DNA of 64,000 bases from Pseudoalteromonas sp. T1lg75 (GCF_002964705.1 NZ_PQCD01000033.1:590565-654564), one strand, 5' to 3'; shown: positions 37,199 to 45,616, counted from the first letter of the stretch. Numbers and translations are program-made. The notes: a model not told the origin generated them from the sequence alone.

Positions 37199-38279
37199 AA
37201 AAATCAGCAAGTATTTAGCCAGCGCCTTTAAACCCGCAACCCTGTCTAGCCTAAGCCTGGCAGTGGCGGCGACGCTATCCTATCCCACTCTGGCAAACTC
37301 GCAGATAAAAAGTGTTGAAGAGCAACAAGTCGCCTTTGACGCTTATGTTACCAAGCTAAAAGATGAAGCCTTGGAAAAGGGCTATAGCCAGGAGCTGCTT
37401 GATACCGCGTTTGCCACCATCAAGTTTAAGCCTAAGGTGATCAGCGCCGATAAAAACCAGCCCGAGGTAAAAGAAACCCTCGAGACCTATTTACCTAAGC
37501 GTGTACCTCAGTGGAAGATTGACAAGGCCCGTGAGCTGTATAAAAAGCACCAGGGGACCTTGGAAAAAATAGCTACAGAGTACGGCGTTCAGGCACGCTT
37601 TATCGTTGCCTTGTGGGGCTTAGAAAGTAACTTCGGGCGTATTCAGGGCGGTCATCCTGTTATTTCCAGTTTGGTGACTTTAGCCTATGACGGCCGCCGC
37701 GAGGCCTTGTATAAGCGCCAGCTCTGGGCCGCACTCGATATCCTTAAAGAAGGGCATATCGATCTGGAGCACTTTAAAGGTTCATGGGCCGGTGCCATGG
37801 GGCAGACGCAGTTTATGCCAACCTCCTTTAACGCCTATGCGGTGGACTATAACGGCGACGGTCGCAAGGATATCTGGACAACAGAAGAAGATGCGTTTGC
37901 CTCTATCGCTAATTACTTAAAGAGTGTGGGCTGGAATGACGAGCTAACCTGGGGCCGCCAGGTAAAACTCCCTGCAGATTTCGACACACAGGCGATCTTG
38001 CAACGTGGCACCCGCACCCACAAGCAATGGCTGGAGCACTGGTCTGATTCGGAGCGCTCCCTAAGTCAGTGGCAGGAACTGGGCCTTAGACGCATGGATG
38101 GCACGGATTTACCGCAGCGCGAAATCACCGCCGCCTTAGTGATGCCCGATGACATCAAGGGTCGCATGTACCTGGCCTATGATAATTACAAGGCGCTGAT
38201 GAACTGGAACCGTTCATACTACTTTGCAACCAGTGTCGGTTATTTATCGGATCGCATCGCCTATCCGGCCATTAACTAA
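37191..38279 (+). CDS. MltB-family (GH103) lytic murein transglycosylase
   Basis: 362 residues. After a signal-type N terminus (LSSLSLAVAATLSYPTLANS, no lipobox Cys) comes the GH103 catalytic domain: IVALWGLESNFGRIQGGHPV with the catalytic Glu, LVTLAYDGRREALYK, SWAGAMGQTQFMPTSF and YAVDYNGDGRKDIW. The enzyme cleaves glycan strands to 1,6-anhydromuropeptides. Lack of a lipobox suggests a soluble periplasmic form rather than the lipoprotein MltB. GTG start overlapping the ycgL stop by 8 nt indicates translational coupling. Confidence 0.92.
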   Translation: MIKKISKYLASAFKPATLSSLSLAVAATLSYPTLANSQIKSVEEQQVAFDAYVTKLKDEALEKGYSQELLDTAFATIKFKPKVISADKNQPEVKETLETYLPKRVPQWKIDKARELYKKHQGTLEKIATEYGVQARFIVALWGLESNFGRIQGGHPVISSLVTLAYDGRREALYKRQLWAALDILKEGHIDLEHFKGSWAGAMGQTQFMPTSFNAYAVDYNGDGRKDIWTTEEDAFASIANYLKSVGWNDELTWGRQVKLPADFDTQAILQRGTRTHKQWLEHWSDSERSLSQWQELGLRRMDGTDLPQREITAALVMPDDIKGRMYLAYDNYKALMNWNRSYYFATSVGYLSDRIAYPAIN

Positions 38280-38300
38280 GGCTCTAGGTTTTGTTATACT

Positions 38301-38327
38301 ACGCCCCGATTAATTGGGGCGTTTTTT
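38301..38327 (+). terminator. terminator directly abutting the ycgN start codon
   Basis: Stem acgcccc / ggggcgt with loop gattaatt, followed by six T and immediately by the ATG of ycgN. An extended -10 (tgttatact, 38291-38299) precedes the stem, so ycgN may have its own promoter whose transcript begins within the hairpin. Confidence 0.8.
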
Positions 38328-38825
38328 ATGGTAGATGATAAATTTTGGCAGACTAAAACCTTGGCGCAAATGAGCGACAAGGAATGGGAAGCCATTTGTG
38401 ATGGTTGTGGCAAGTGTTGTCTGAACACCTTTATCGACAGTGAGGATGAAGATGACTTTAGTCCCACGGATCAGCTGCGTCCCGGCGAAGAGCTGATATT
38501 TACCAATATCGTATGCCAATATTTGGATAATAAAAGCTGCAGCTGTACGCAGTATGAGAAGCGTCAAACCCTAGTGCCCTCGTGCGTTAAGCTGACCAAG
38601 GACAATATTGCCGATATCTTTTTTATGCCTAAAAGCTGTAGTTACCGACGGTTACAAGAGGGGCGGGGACTGGCTAGTTGGCATCCGCTGTTAAATAAAG
38701 GCAAAAAGTCAAAAATGCATGCGGCGGGGATCAGCGTACGCAATAAAACGGTAAAAGACTCGGATGTTCCTCTTGAAGAGTTTGAAGACCATATTGCCGA
38801 ATGGCCAACCTATGATTGCGATTAA
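38328..38825 (+). CDS. ycgN: YcgN family cysteine-rich protein
   Basis: 165 residues. UPF0260/YcgN family, CxxCxxCC type: CDGCGKCCLNTF, then VCQYLDNKSCSCTQYEKR, VPSCVKLTKDNI and MPKSCSYRRL provide a conserved cysteine set likely to bind an Fe-S cluster or zinc. Compared with E. coli YcgN it has an acidic insertion of a dozen or so residues after the first Cys cluster (DSEDEDDFSPTDQ). The N terminus (DKFWQTKTLAQMSDKEWEA) matches the family, so the ATG at 38328 is right although no Shine-Dalgarno is present: the six T of a terminator occupy that place. Confidence 0.92.
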   Translation: MVDDKFWQTKTLAQMSDKEWEAICDGCGKCCLNTFIDSEDEDDFSPTDQLRPGEELIFTNIVCQYLDNKSCSCTQYEKRQTLVPSCVKLTKDNIADIFFMPKSCSYRRLQEGRGLASWHPLLNKGKKSKMHAAGISVRNKTVKDSDVPLEEFEDHIAEWPTYDCD

Positions 38826-38849
38826 GGTATCCCGGTAGCGTTTAAAGGG

Positions 38850-39299
38850 TTACTTCATAATGACTTCACGCATGCGGTATTGACCGGTCAGCGTTCTGAT
38901 CTTGGGGTATTCTTTGGAAATTTTGCGGGAGTTCTCTTGGTTTTCCTCGCCCCACTTTTTCATAAAGGCCTGGTACTTTTCCTTGTTTGGTTCAAGGTCG
39001 GCGGCATTTTCAAACCACACCACTAACACTAAATTGAAATCGCCACTGATGGGTAAATCACTGGCATAGATTTTCCAATCTTTAATGTATCCAAGCTCTT
39101 TCTGCATTTTTACTGCTTTGACCCAGGTGTCACGCAGTCCTTCTAAGTAAAGATCGCCCATATTGGGATCAACTTTGACTGTGGTGACCTCAAGAATCGA
39201 TGTGCCCAGATCGTAATCTTTATAGACTTCGAGTTCAGCATGTACATTGCTAGCGGCAAAGGTCAGCACTGCACTGAGTAACAAGGCATACCTGTTCAT
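38850..39299 (-). CDS. small exported protein, unknown function
   Basis: 149 residues with a signal peptide ending near VHA (start ATG 39299, GGAG 7 nt upstream). The mature part is small and mixed alpha/beta, with many Lys/Glu and Trp (GYIKDWKIYASD, NLVLVVWFENAADLEPNKE); this could be a dimeric alpha-beta-barrel-like fold, but no family is recognised. A near-perfect inverted repeat lies just upstream of its start, so it may be regulated. Divergent from the sugar transporter gene. Confidence 0.8.
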   Translation of the reverse strand: MNRYALLLSAVLTFAASNVHAELEVYKDYDLGTSILEVTTVKVDPNMGDLYLEGLRDTWVKAVKMQKELGYIKDWKIYASDLPISGDFNLVLVVWFENAADLEPNKEKYQAFMKKWGEENQENSRKISKEYPKIRTLTGQYRMREVIMK

Positions 39300-39321
39300 A
39301 TCATGTCTCCTGTATTGTTTG

Positions 39322-39335
39322 TTGCACCGGTGCAA
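39322..39335. promoter_or_regulatory. candidate operator: 14-bp palindrome upstream of exported protein gene
   Basis: ttgcaccggtgcaa is a perfect palindrome centred on CG, and the symmetry continues outward (gtttg...caaac) with one extra base. It lies 23 nt upstream of the start codon at 39299. The form fits a LacI-family operator. Confidence 0.5.
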
Positions 39336-39449
39336 ACAAACGCCTTTAGTATAGGGTGTTTGGCTATGGCTGCTTGTTTTTTATTCGATCGTACCTTCCG
39401 CATTGGCGATACTCGGGGTTAACCAAGGTGCAAGTATTGAATTATATAG

Positions 39450-39463
39450 CTGGAACGTTCCAG
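39450..39463. promoter_or_regulatory. candidate LacI-type operator upstream of sugar transporter
   Basis: ctggaacgttccag is a perfect 14-bp palindrome centred on CG, 68 nt before the start codon of the FucP-type transporter. LacI-family repressors of sugar genes bind such sites. The core ggaacgttcc recurs 1.5 kb downstream at 40938. Confidence 0.6.
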
Positions 39464-39531
39464 TTATTTTTTTGTGACCTTGTTAAATTGCTGTGTAGAA
39501 TCAAAATCAACAAGTAGACGGAGAATGATTC

Positions 39532-40803
39532 GTGAGTGAGATAAACAACAATCAGGCCTACGTTGCAGCGACAGAAAAAAACAGTAACTACACTTTGCCG
39601 CTTGCAGCCATGACCACCCTGTTTTTTCTATGGGGTTTTATTACAGTTCTAAATGACCTTCTTATCCCGCGCCTTAAAGCGGTATTCGATCTCAGCTATA
39701 CGGAAGCCATGCTGATCCAGTTTTGCTTCTTTGGTGCTTATTTTATTATGTCCTTGCCGGCCGGTTACCTGGTTAAACGGTTCGGCTATAAAAATGGCGT
39801 GGTCAGCGGTTTGTTGATCGCTTCAACCGGCTGTTTATTGTTTTACCCTGCGGTAGCGGTACATGAATACTGGTTGTTCTTAACCGCCTTATTTGTTCTG
39901 GCGTCCGGTGTGACCATCTTGCAGGTGTCGGCAAACCCTTATGTTGCCGCACTTGGTCCCGCGAAAACCGCACCCAGTCGTTTAAACCTGGCACAAGCAT
40001 TGAACTCGCTTGGTACCACGGTCGGCCCTATCGTTGGTAAGTTTTTACTCTTTGGTGGCAGTGCCGCACTGGCAGCCGAAGCCGCCACCGCCGACAGTGT
40101 GAAGGTGCCCTATCTAATGTTGGCAGCGGCACTGCTCACCATCGCCGTGGTGTTCGCCATTTTGAAATTGCCGGTCATTGAATCCCACAGTGAAGAGTAT
40201 GATTGCAAAGCAAAAAACCACTCTTTGACCGAAGCGCCACACCTGGTGTTTGGGGTATTGGCTATCTTTTGTTATGTCGGTGGCGAGGTTGCCATAGGCA
40301 GCTTTTTGGTGAACTATTTCGGTGAGGCGCACATTGCCGGACTGCAAGAGCATGAAGCAGCGCACCTGATTGCCTATTACTGGGGCGGTGCCATGGTCGG
40401 GCGCTTTATCGGCTCGGCGGTATTGCAAAAAGTGGCGGCGAACAAGGCGCTGCTATTTAACGCCTGTGCCACCATATTATTATTGGTGATCAGTATTAAC
40501 AGCAGCGGTAAGTTGGCCATGTGGTCTGTGCTGGCGATTGGTTTGTTTAATTCCATCATGTTCCCGACCATCTTCACCCTGGCTATCGACTCACTGAGCT
40601 CGTTAACCAGCCGTGGCTCGGGTTGGTTGTGTCTGGCCATAGTCGGTGGGGCACTGGTGCCCTTACTGCAAGGTTATATGGCCGATAGCATTGGTCTGCA
40701 AACCAGCTTCTACGTACCCCTGGTATGTTACGTATTTATCGCCTGGTACGCCATGAGCCTGCCGAAGCTACTCGGTCAGTGGCGTAAAAAACTAGATAAC
40801 TAA
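39532..40803 (+). CDS. FucP-family sugar/proton MFS transporter
   Basis: 423 residues with about twelve membrane segments. FucP/GluP family signatures: TLFFLWGFITVLNDLLIPRL, FFGAYFIMSLPAGYLVKRFG, VLQVSANPYVAALG-like SGVTILQVSANPYVAALG and SRLNLAQALNSLGTTVGP. Members import fucose, glucose/galactose or N-acetylglucosamine with protons; the substrate here is not determined. The GTG start has GGAG upstream. A CG-centred palindrome lies in its promoter region, pointing to sugar-dependent LacI-type repression. No kinase or catabolic partner gene is present nearby. Confidence 0.9.
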   Translation: MSEINNNQAYVAATEKNSNYTLPLAAMTTLFFLWGFITVLNDLLIPRLKAVFDLSYTEAMLIQFCFFGAYFIMSLPAGYLVKRFGYKNGVVSGLLIASTGCLLFYPAVAVHEYWLFLTALFVLASGVTILQVSANPYVAALGPAKTAPSRLNLAQALNSLGTTVGPIVGKFLLFGGSAALAAEAATADSVKVPYLMLAAALLTIAVVFAILKLPVIESHSEEYDCKAKNHSLTEAPHLVFGVLAIFCYVGGEVAIGSFLVNYFGEAHIAGLQEHEAAHLIAYYWGGAMVGRFIGSAVLQKVAANKALLFNACATILLLVISINSSGKLAMWSVLAIGLFNSIMFPTIFTLAIDSLSSLTSRGSGWLCLAIVGGALVPLLQGYMADSIGLQTSFYVPLVCYVFIAWYAMSLPKLLGQWRKKLDN

Positions 40804-40856
40804 TTACTTTCGTTACGCCCGGCGTACTTGAATGCACGCCGCGGTGTTATCTAGGG

Positions 40857-40887
40857 CCGACAAGTTTTAACGCTTGTCGGCTTTTTT
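40857..40887 (+). terminator. terminator of the sugar transporter gene
   Basis: A perfect 8-bp stem ccgacaag / cttgtcgg with loop ttttaacg, followed by c and six T. Confidence 0.9.
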
Positions 40888-40898
40888 GTGCCCGCTTG

Positions 40899-40964
40899 TG
40901 AATACGTATTCATAAGCCGATGGGGCAACATTGACTTGGAACGTTCCGATTTTTGGGGTTGACG
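40899..40964 (+). promoter_or_regulatory. two orphan LacI-type palindromes with a -35-like element
   Basis: tgaatacgtattca (40899-40912) is a perfect 14-bp palindrome centred on CG; ggaacgttcc (40938-40947) repeats the core of the operator at 39450. TTGAC elements follow at 40931 and 40959. No gene starts downstream on either strand: the next gene, on the minus strand, ends here. The rest of the 255-bp gap holds the transporter terminator and a stem-loop atgccga...tcggcat (about 40988-41011). Confidence 0.5.
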
Positions 40965-41058
40965 ATACGCGGTAAGTCCGAATTAAAATGCCGACACTTT
41001 GGTATCGGCATGAGCATGTCATAGCAGCACTTTAAAGTTGCGCTCTAGGTAAATCGTA

Positions 41059-41979
41059 TTATTGGCTAGCACCAACACACAGGGCATAGGTCGTCAGTGT
41101 GCGCTTGCCAGCGGAATTAAAGTCCCCGGTGATACGCCATCCGCCGTCGCTGATTGGGTAGCTAGCGAGCACGCTGCCTTGTCCTCCTGCCAATAAATGT
41201 CCGCCGCCGACAACACGGTCACCGCTAAGGCAATATCTATCGTCGGTTACACTGCGGAGATTGTTACTGGTCTCGATGACACCGCTACTGCGGTAGGTGT
41301 TCAAGGCCGTAACGCCAGCTGCATTGGTGGGTTCACAGGTTACATCGCCGTTTTCGAAGATCTCACGTATTGAGGAGCCTGGCTCGCAAATGCCTGTGAC
41401 CCGAGCCTGTTTTGTTTGCAGCTCGGCACTAACTATAAGCAATTGTTGCTCTAATTCACTGGCGCGCTGCTGTAGCGCGGAGATATCCGTATCATTAGCA
41501 TCGATACGGGCATTGATGGTGACTATCTCTCCTTGGATGGCCGTGATCAGCGCCTGCATGGCCGCATCCGCAAGGACCAAGGCGGCGATATCGTTTTCAT
41601 TTTGCGCTACGCGTATTTCTAATGCCGTCAGATCTGTTCTCAGGGCATCGATCAACTGACCCTGCAAATCTTGAATCGCCGTTAAGGTGGCAATATGATT
41701 TTCATTGGTGGTTACGCGCATTTCCAATGCGGTCAGTGCGGTCATTAGAAAATCGATTCGTGCGTTCTGTTCCAACTGCTCCTGCTCTATGAGGTCGAGG
41801 CGGTTGTTAATAAGGGCGATGGCATCGCCTAACTCCATTTCAAGAATATCGATGCGCTCGTTGATGGTTTTAAAGGGTTGTCCATTGGTGCTACCTTGCT
41901 CACCGCCTCCAGGAGCGGCGTAGACTGAAGTTCCCATTGCGAGACAGAGCGCGGCACTCACCATAGTTAATTTATTCAT
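41059..41979 (-). CDS. exported coiled-coil protein, unknown function
   Basis: About 306 residues. Signal peptide (NKLTMVSAALCLAMGTSVYA), a Gly/Gln-rich spacer, then residues about 40-190 of regular heptad-like repeats (INNRLDLIEQEQLEQNARID, LTALEMRVTTNENHIATLTA, LTALEIRVAQNENDIAALVL), forming a long coiled coil, and a C-terminal globular domain with Cys pairs (TGICEPGSSI, GDVTCEP, DRYCLSGDR, YALCVGASQ). The two 'LTALE(M/I)RV..NEN.IA' blocks are internal repeats. Start ATG 41979 has AAGGA upstream. Similar layouts occur in trimeric surface or phage-tail-like proteins, but I recognise no family. Confidence 0.8.
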   Translation of the reverse strand: MNKLTMVSAALCLAMGTSVYAAPGGGEQGSTNGQPFKTINERIDILEMELGDAIALINNRLDLIEQEQLEQNARIDFLMTALTALEMRVTTNENHIATLTAIQDLQGQLIDALRTDLTALEIRVAQNENDIAALVLADAAMQALITAIQGEIVTINARIDANDTDISALQQRASELEQQLLIVSAELQTKQARVTGICEPGSSIREIFENGDVTCEPTNAAGVTALNTYRSSGVIETSNNLRSVTDDRYCLSGDRVVGGGHLLAGGQGSVLASYPISDGGWRITGDFNSAGKRTLTTYALCVGASQ

Positions 41980-42251
41980 TGCATGTCCTTTAGAAATTGT
42001 TTCTTTAACAACGAACAAAGGCGCAACAGCTAAAATGCTGCTCATAAAGAAATACGTCGATTATGTGTATACGTCTTAAGATGATTCAGCACTAGGGCTG
42101 AGTTAAGCCTCAGAGAATATAGTGGCAAGGGCAGCAGGGTGCAAATTACGGTGATGATATTAAATTAGAACTTAACCAGTTATTCTTTATAATTCATATC
42201 CTTGCAAAATAATGATATAAATTTGATTGTGATTATAAATGAAGAGAGACG

Positions 42252-42644
42252 ATGAATATTAATTTAGTGCCGTTATTTGGTGGGGTTGTCTTTGCAGCTG
42301 TTGGTGCGTATATCCTTTTCGACTATTACCGTTTTAATAAAAGTGCTCTTAAAACACAGGGCAAAATAATTGCCTATGATGAGTATCTCAGCAAGAACTC
42401 GGATGGACACCAACGCATGCAATATCGGCCGCATTTTGAGTATTCGGTCAATGGCCAGCGTTTTGTGGTTATCTCAAAAACGTCCTTTAACAGCAAAGTG
42501 GTCCCCGTAGGGCGTACGGCCGAGGTGTTATACCAGCGTGGTGACGAAGCCAATGGCCGCCTGGCCAAGGGCAATGGCTATGTGCTGGGCCTTATCTTTG
42601 TTGGCCTTTCGGCTCCCGCCTTGTACTTTGGACTCGGTGGCTAA
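42252..42644 (+). CDS. DUF3592 domain membrane protein
   Basis: 130 residues: a hydrophobic N-terminal segment (LVPLFGGVVFAAVGAYILF), a soluble beta-rich part typical of DUF3592 (KTQGKIIAYDEYLS, YRPHFEYSVNGQRF, VVPVGRTAEVLYQRGDEANG) and a C-terminal hydrophobic segment (VLGLIFVGLSAPALYFGL). Two membrane anchors with an extracytoplasmic or cytoplasmic domain between. Function of the family is unknown. GAGAGA precedes the ATG. Confidence 0.82.
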   Translation: MNINLVPLFGGVVFAAVGAYILFDYYRFNKSALKTQGKIIAYDEYLSKNSDGHQRMQYRPHFEYSVNGQRFVVISKTSFNSKVVPVGRTAEVLYQRGDEANGRLAKGNGYVLGLIFVGLSAPALYFGLGG

Positions 42645-42774
42645 GCACAGCCGCCGTCTTATTAAAGCACCTTAATCCACTTCTGCCGCTCAGTGCCTGA
42701 CTGCGGCAGTAACTCTGCCAAAGTCGTCCCCATACGGAAATAACCTGTCCTTTTGTCTGAGTAAATCCATATAA

Positions 42775-42810
42775 GACATTTGTATGACATTTGTAACTAA
42801 AGTGTATTAT
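42775..42810 (+). promoter_or_regulatory. direct repeat and possible promoter before the TonB2 operon
   Basis: gacatttgta occurs twice with an 11-nt period (42775-42784, 42786-42795). atgaca (42784) and tattat (42805) are 15 nt apart and could serve as -35/-10. Read on the minus strand the repeat is TGTCATACAAATGTC, similar to a Pho box but facing away from the operon, so I do not call it one. Confidence 0.3.
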
Positions 42811-42911
42811 TTGCGCAACACGGCTGTCACTTTCGTTCTCTAGACTTTCGCTCATCTTACATTCGTGCCGGAAATCCGGTACAGCATTAAGCTCAAAATA
42901 AGGTGTATGCG

Positions 42912-43667
42912 ATGAAAGGCGTTAAACCCCTGATATTGGCTTCACTGGTGGCTGCTAGCAGCTCACAGTTAATGGCCAATGAACTTCAGACAGTTAAACA
43001 AAAAAGTGGTGAGATCAACCAATTAGCCACGCAATCTCAAACAAAAATAGACACGATTGCCGACAACATGCAAACCCGTTTGCAAAAGTTTAAGGCACTC
43101 AATAAAGAGATCGATGGCCTTAGCGTGTACAACGCTCAGCTAACCAAGCAAGTGGCCAACCAGGTCGAAGAAATGGCCAATATCAATGCCTCTATGGATC
43201 AGGTATCGGTGATTGAGCGTCAAATCACGCCGCTGATGCTGCGTATGATCGAAGGCCTTGAGCAGTTTGTTGCCCTGGACGTGCCTTTCCTTACACAAGA
43301 GCGTAACGAGCGCATTGCCAAGCTGAGTGAAATGATGGACCGCGCCGATGTCACATCGAGCGAAAAATTCCGTCGTGTCCTGGAAGCCTACCAGGTGGAA
43401 GTGGACTATGGCCGCACGATCGAAGCCTACACCAGTTTACTGGATGTCAATGGCACCGAGCGCGAGGTGGACTTCCTACGCATCGGACGTCTTGAGCTTA
43501 TTTACCTTACCCGCGATGGCAAGCAAGCCGGTGCCTGGGACAAAGAGCAAAAAGCCTTTGTTAACCTGCCGGACTCAAGCATTAGCCAAATCAGCAAAGG
43601 CTTACGCATTGCTCGTAAGCAGTTAGCCCCAGACATGTTAACCCTGCCTGTTCAAGCTGCGGAATAA
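42912..43667 (+). CDS. DUF3450 periplasmic coiled-coil protein of the TonB2/TtpC system
   Basis: About 251 residues. Signal peptide ending near LMA, then a long helical coiled coil (residues about 25-110), followed by the conserved DUF3450 part (ITPLMLRMIEGLEQFVALDVPFL, RADVTSSEKFRRVLEAYQVE, VDFLRIGRLELIYLTRDG). In Vibrio and Shewanella this family sits in front of the gene set for TtpC, ExbB, ExbD and TonB; it is thought to assist energy transfer. Start ATG 42912, AAGG 8 nt upstream. First gene of a six-gene operon. Confidence 0.9.
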   Translation: MKGVKPLILASLVAASSSQLMANELQTVKQKSGEINQLATQSQTKIDTIADNMQTRLQKFKALNKEIDGLSVYNAQLTKQVANQVEEMANINASMDQVSVIERQITPLMLRMIEGLEQFVALDVPFLTQERNERIAKLSEMMDRADVTSSEKFRRVLEAYQVEVDYGRTIEAYTSLLDVNGTEREVDFLRIGRLELIYLTRDGKQAGAWDKEQKAFVNLPDSSISQISKGLRIARKQLAPDMLTLPVQAAE

Positions 43668-43680
43668 GAAGGTATTGACG

Positions 43681-45048
43681 ATGAAATTAGTGAAAAAATT
43701 TACCCAAAGCGCCGCATTAGTGGCCACTATGGCAATGTCGCACGCGGCGATGGCCAATGACGCCATGGACCTGGACGCGCTATTAAAGACCCTACAGCAG
43801 GGCAAGATTGCTCAGTCTCAAGAAAACCAGGAGCGTGAAAAGGCCTTCCTGGCCCGTCAAAGCGAGCAACTGCAAATGTTGCGCAGCGCCGAGCAAACAC
43901 GTAACGCCAAGCTGCAAGAGTCTGAGCGTTTAGAAACCGCGTTTGAAGACAATGAAGTAAAGCTGGCACAGCTAAGCGACACCCTGCAAAACCGCATGGG
44001 TACGTTAAAAGAGCTATTCGGTGTGCTGCAACAGGTAGCCGGCGACAGCTCAAACAAGTTTGCCACTTCAGTGGTGTCTGCCGAGCTGCAAGGTCGTGAT
44101 GTGTTTATGGACGAGCTGGCGCAGCAAATGGGCTCAACCTCTAAACTTGCTTCTATCGAAGACATCGAGCAGGTGTGGTTCGAACTACAGCGCGAAATGA
44201 CAGAGCAGGGCAAGGTATCACGCTTTAACACTGAAGTGATCGTCGCCGGTGGCGCCAAAGAGAACAAAGAAGTATTGCGTGTCGGTGCCTTTAACCTGGT
44301 TGCCGATGGCAAATACCTTGAATACAACAATGTAACCAATACCTTGTCTGAGCTGACGCGTCAGCCGGTTGCCCGTTACACCTCAAGTGCCGCCGAGCTA
44401 CAACAGTCAAAAGACGGTTTTGTGCAGTTCGCCCTGGACCCAACAGGTGGTTCTATCCTAGGCCTATTGGTACAAGCCCCTGATACCGAAGAGCGTGTAC
44501 ACCAAGGTGGCACGGTAGGTTATGTGATCCTTGCGGTAGGTGCCTTGGCACTGATCATCGCCCTTGAGCGCTTTATCTCACTTATGCTTATCGGCGGCAA
44601 AATCCGTCGTCAGCTTAAAGACAGCGTAGCTCGTGATGACAACCCGCTTGGCCGTGTGATGAAGGTTAAAGATCAGTATCCCGATGTAGCCCACGACACA
44701 TTAGAGCTGAAGCTATCGGAAGCCATCCTGCGTGAAATGCCGAAGATCACCCGTAACCTGACGCTGATCAAGATCATCTCTGTGGTAGCCCCACTGCTGG
44801 GTCTACTGGGTACGGTAACCGGTATGATCAACACCTTCCAGGCCATCACCTTGTTTGGTACCGGTGACCCTAAACTCATGGCCGGCGGTATCTCGCAAGC
44901 TCTGGTAACTACGGTATTGGGTCTGGTTGTGGCCATCCCAACGGTATTCCTATACACGCTACTGAATACGCGCTCTAAGAACCTGCTGTTGATTCTACAA
45001 GAGCAAAGTGCCGGCCTGATTGCTGAGCGCAGCGAAAAAGGAGCGTAA
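43681..45048 (+). CDS. ttpC: TtpC-type large MotA/TolQ/ExbB protein
   Basis: About 455 residues. A signal peptide (VATMAMSHAAMA) and a periplasmic coiled-coil domain (residues about 20-260) precede a TolQ/ExbB proton-channel domain with three membrane helices: GYVILAVGALALIIALERF, APLLGLLGTVTGMINTF and LVTTVLGLVVAIPTVFLYTL. This long form is TtpC, which in Vibrio is needed for TonB2-dependent uptake. ATG 43681 with AAGG 8 nt upstream; 13 nt from the DUF3450 gene. Confidence 0.92.
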   Translation: MKLVKKFTQSAALVATMAMSHAAMANDAMDLDALLKTLQQGKIAQSQENQEREKAFLARQSEQLQMLRSAEQTRNAKLQESERLETAFEDNEVKLAQLSDTLQNRMGTLKELFGVLQQVAGDSSNKFATSVVSAELQGRDVFMDELAQQMGSTSKLASIEDIEQVWFELQREMTEQGKVSRFNTEVIVAGGAKENKEVLRVGAFNLVADGKYLEYNNVTNTLSELTRQPVARYTSSAAELQQSKDGFVQFALDPTGGSILGLLVQAPDTEERVHQGGTVGYVILAVGALALIIALERFISLMLIGGKIRRQLKDSVARDDNPLGRVMKVKDQYPDVAHDTLELKLSEAILREMPKITRNLTLIKIISVVAPLLGLLGTVTGMINTFQAITLFGTGDPKLMAGGISQALVTTVLGLVVAIPTVFLYTLLNTRSKNLLLILQEQSAGLIAERSEKGA

Positions 45049-45051
45049 ATC

Positions 45052-45579
45052 ATGGTGCTATTGATTGATTGGATCAATGCAATTCGTGATTTTCTCGACA
45101 CAGGTGGCCAGGTTCTCCTGGTCATCGGCATCCTCATCTTCGCCATGTGGTTGCTAATACTTGAGCGCTTTATGTACTTCTTCGGTGGTTATGTGAAGTA
45201 CAAAAAATCGGTGCGGTCCGATTGGTACAACCGTCCGGAGCGCAATAGCTGGAATGCCGAGCAAATTCGCCAAGCGATGATCTCAAGAGCTGGGATGAAA
45301 CTAAACACCAACCTGGCTTTGATCAACGTGATGGTGGCCTTGTGTCCACTGCTTGGTTTGTTAGGTACGGTTACCGGCATGATCGAGGTATTCGATGTCA
45401 TGGCGGTTACTGGCACCGGCAGTGCTCGCTCTATGGCCTCGGGGGTGTCCAAAGCGACCATCCCCACCATGGCTGGCATGGTTGGCGCGCTATCCGGGGT
45501 ATTTGCCTCGACCTTTTTACAGCGCCGCGCCAAACGAGAAGTCGAATTGTTAGAAGACAAGATGGTCCTGGACCACTAA
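45052..45579 (+). CDS. exbB: ExbB proton-channel subunit (TonB2 type)
   Basis: 175 residues, short ExbB. Three hydrophobic segments: LLVIGILIFAMWLLILERFM, VMVALCPLLGLLGTVTGMIEVF and ATIPTMAGMVGALSGVFAS, with the conserved GLLGTVTGM loop shared with TtpC. Partners with ExbD and TonB to couple proton flow to outer-membrane receptors. It starts 3 nt after the ttpC stop. Confidence 0.95.
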   Translation: MVLLIDWINAIRDFLDTGGQVLLVIGILIFAMWLLILERFMYFFGGYVKYKKSVRSDWYNRPERNSWNAEQIRQAMISRAGMKLNTNLALINVMVALCPLLGLLGTVTGMIEVFDVMAVTGTGSARSMASGVSKATIPTMAGMVGALSGVFASTFLQRRAKREVELLEDKMVLDH

Positions 45580-45594
45580 GTTGCGATGATTATC

Positions 45595-45616
45595 TGCCTG
45601 CGCTTTGGCGCAGGCA
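45595..45616 (+). other. intercistronic hairpin between exbB and exbD
   Basis: A perfect 9-bp stem tgcctgcgc / gcgcaggca with loop tttg, with no T-run; the exbD ribosome site (aggaga) begins directly after it. Such hairpins can stabilise the upstream mRNA or tune translation of the next gene. Confidence 0.75.
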
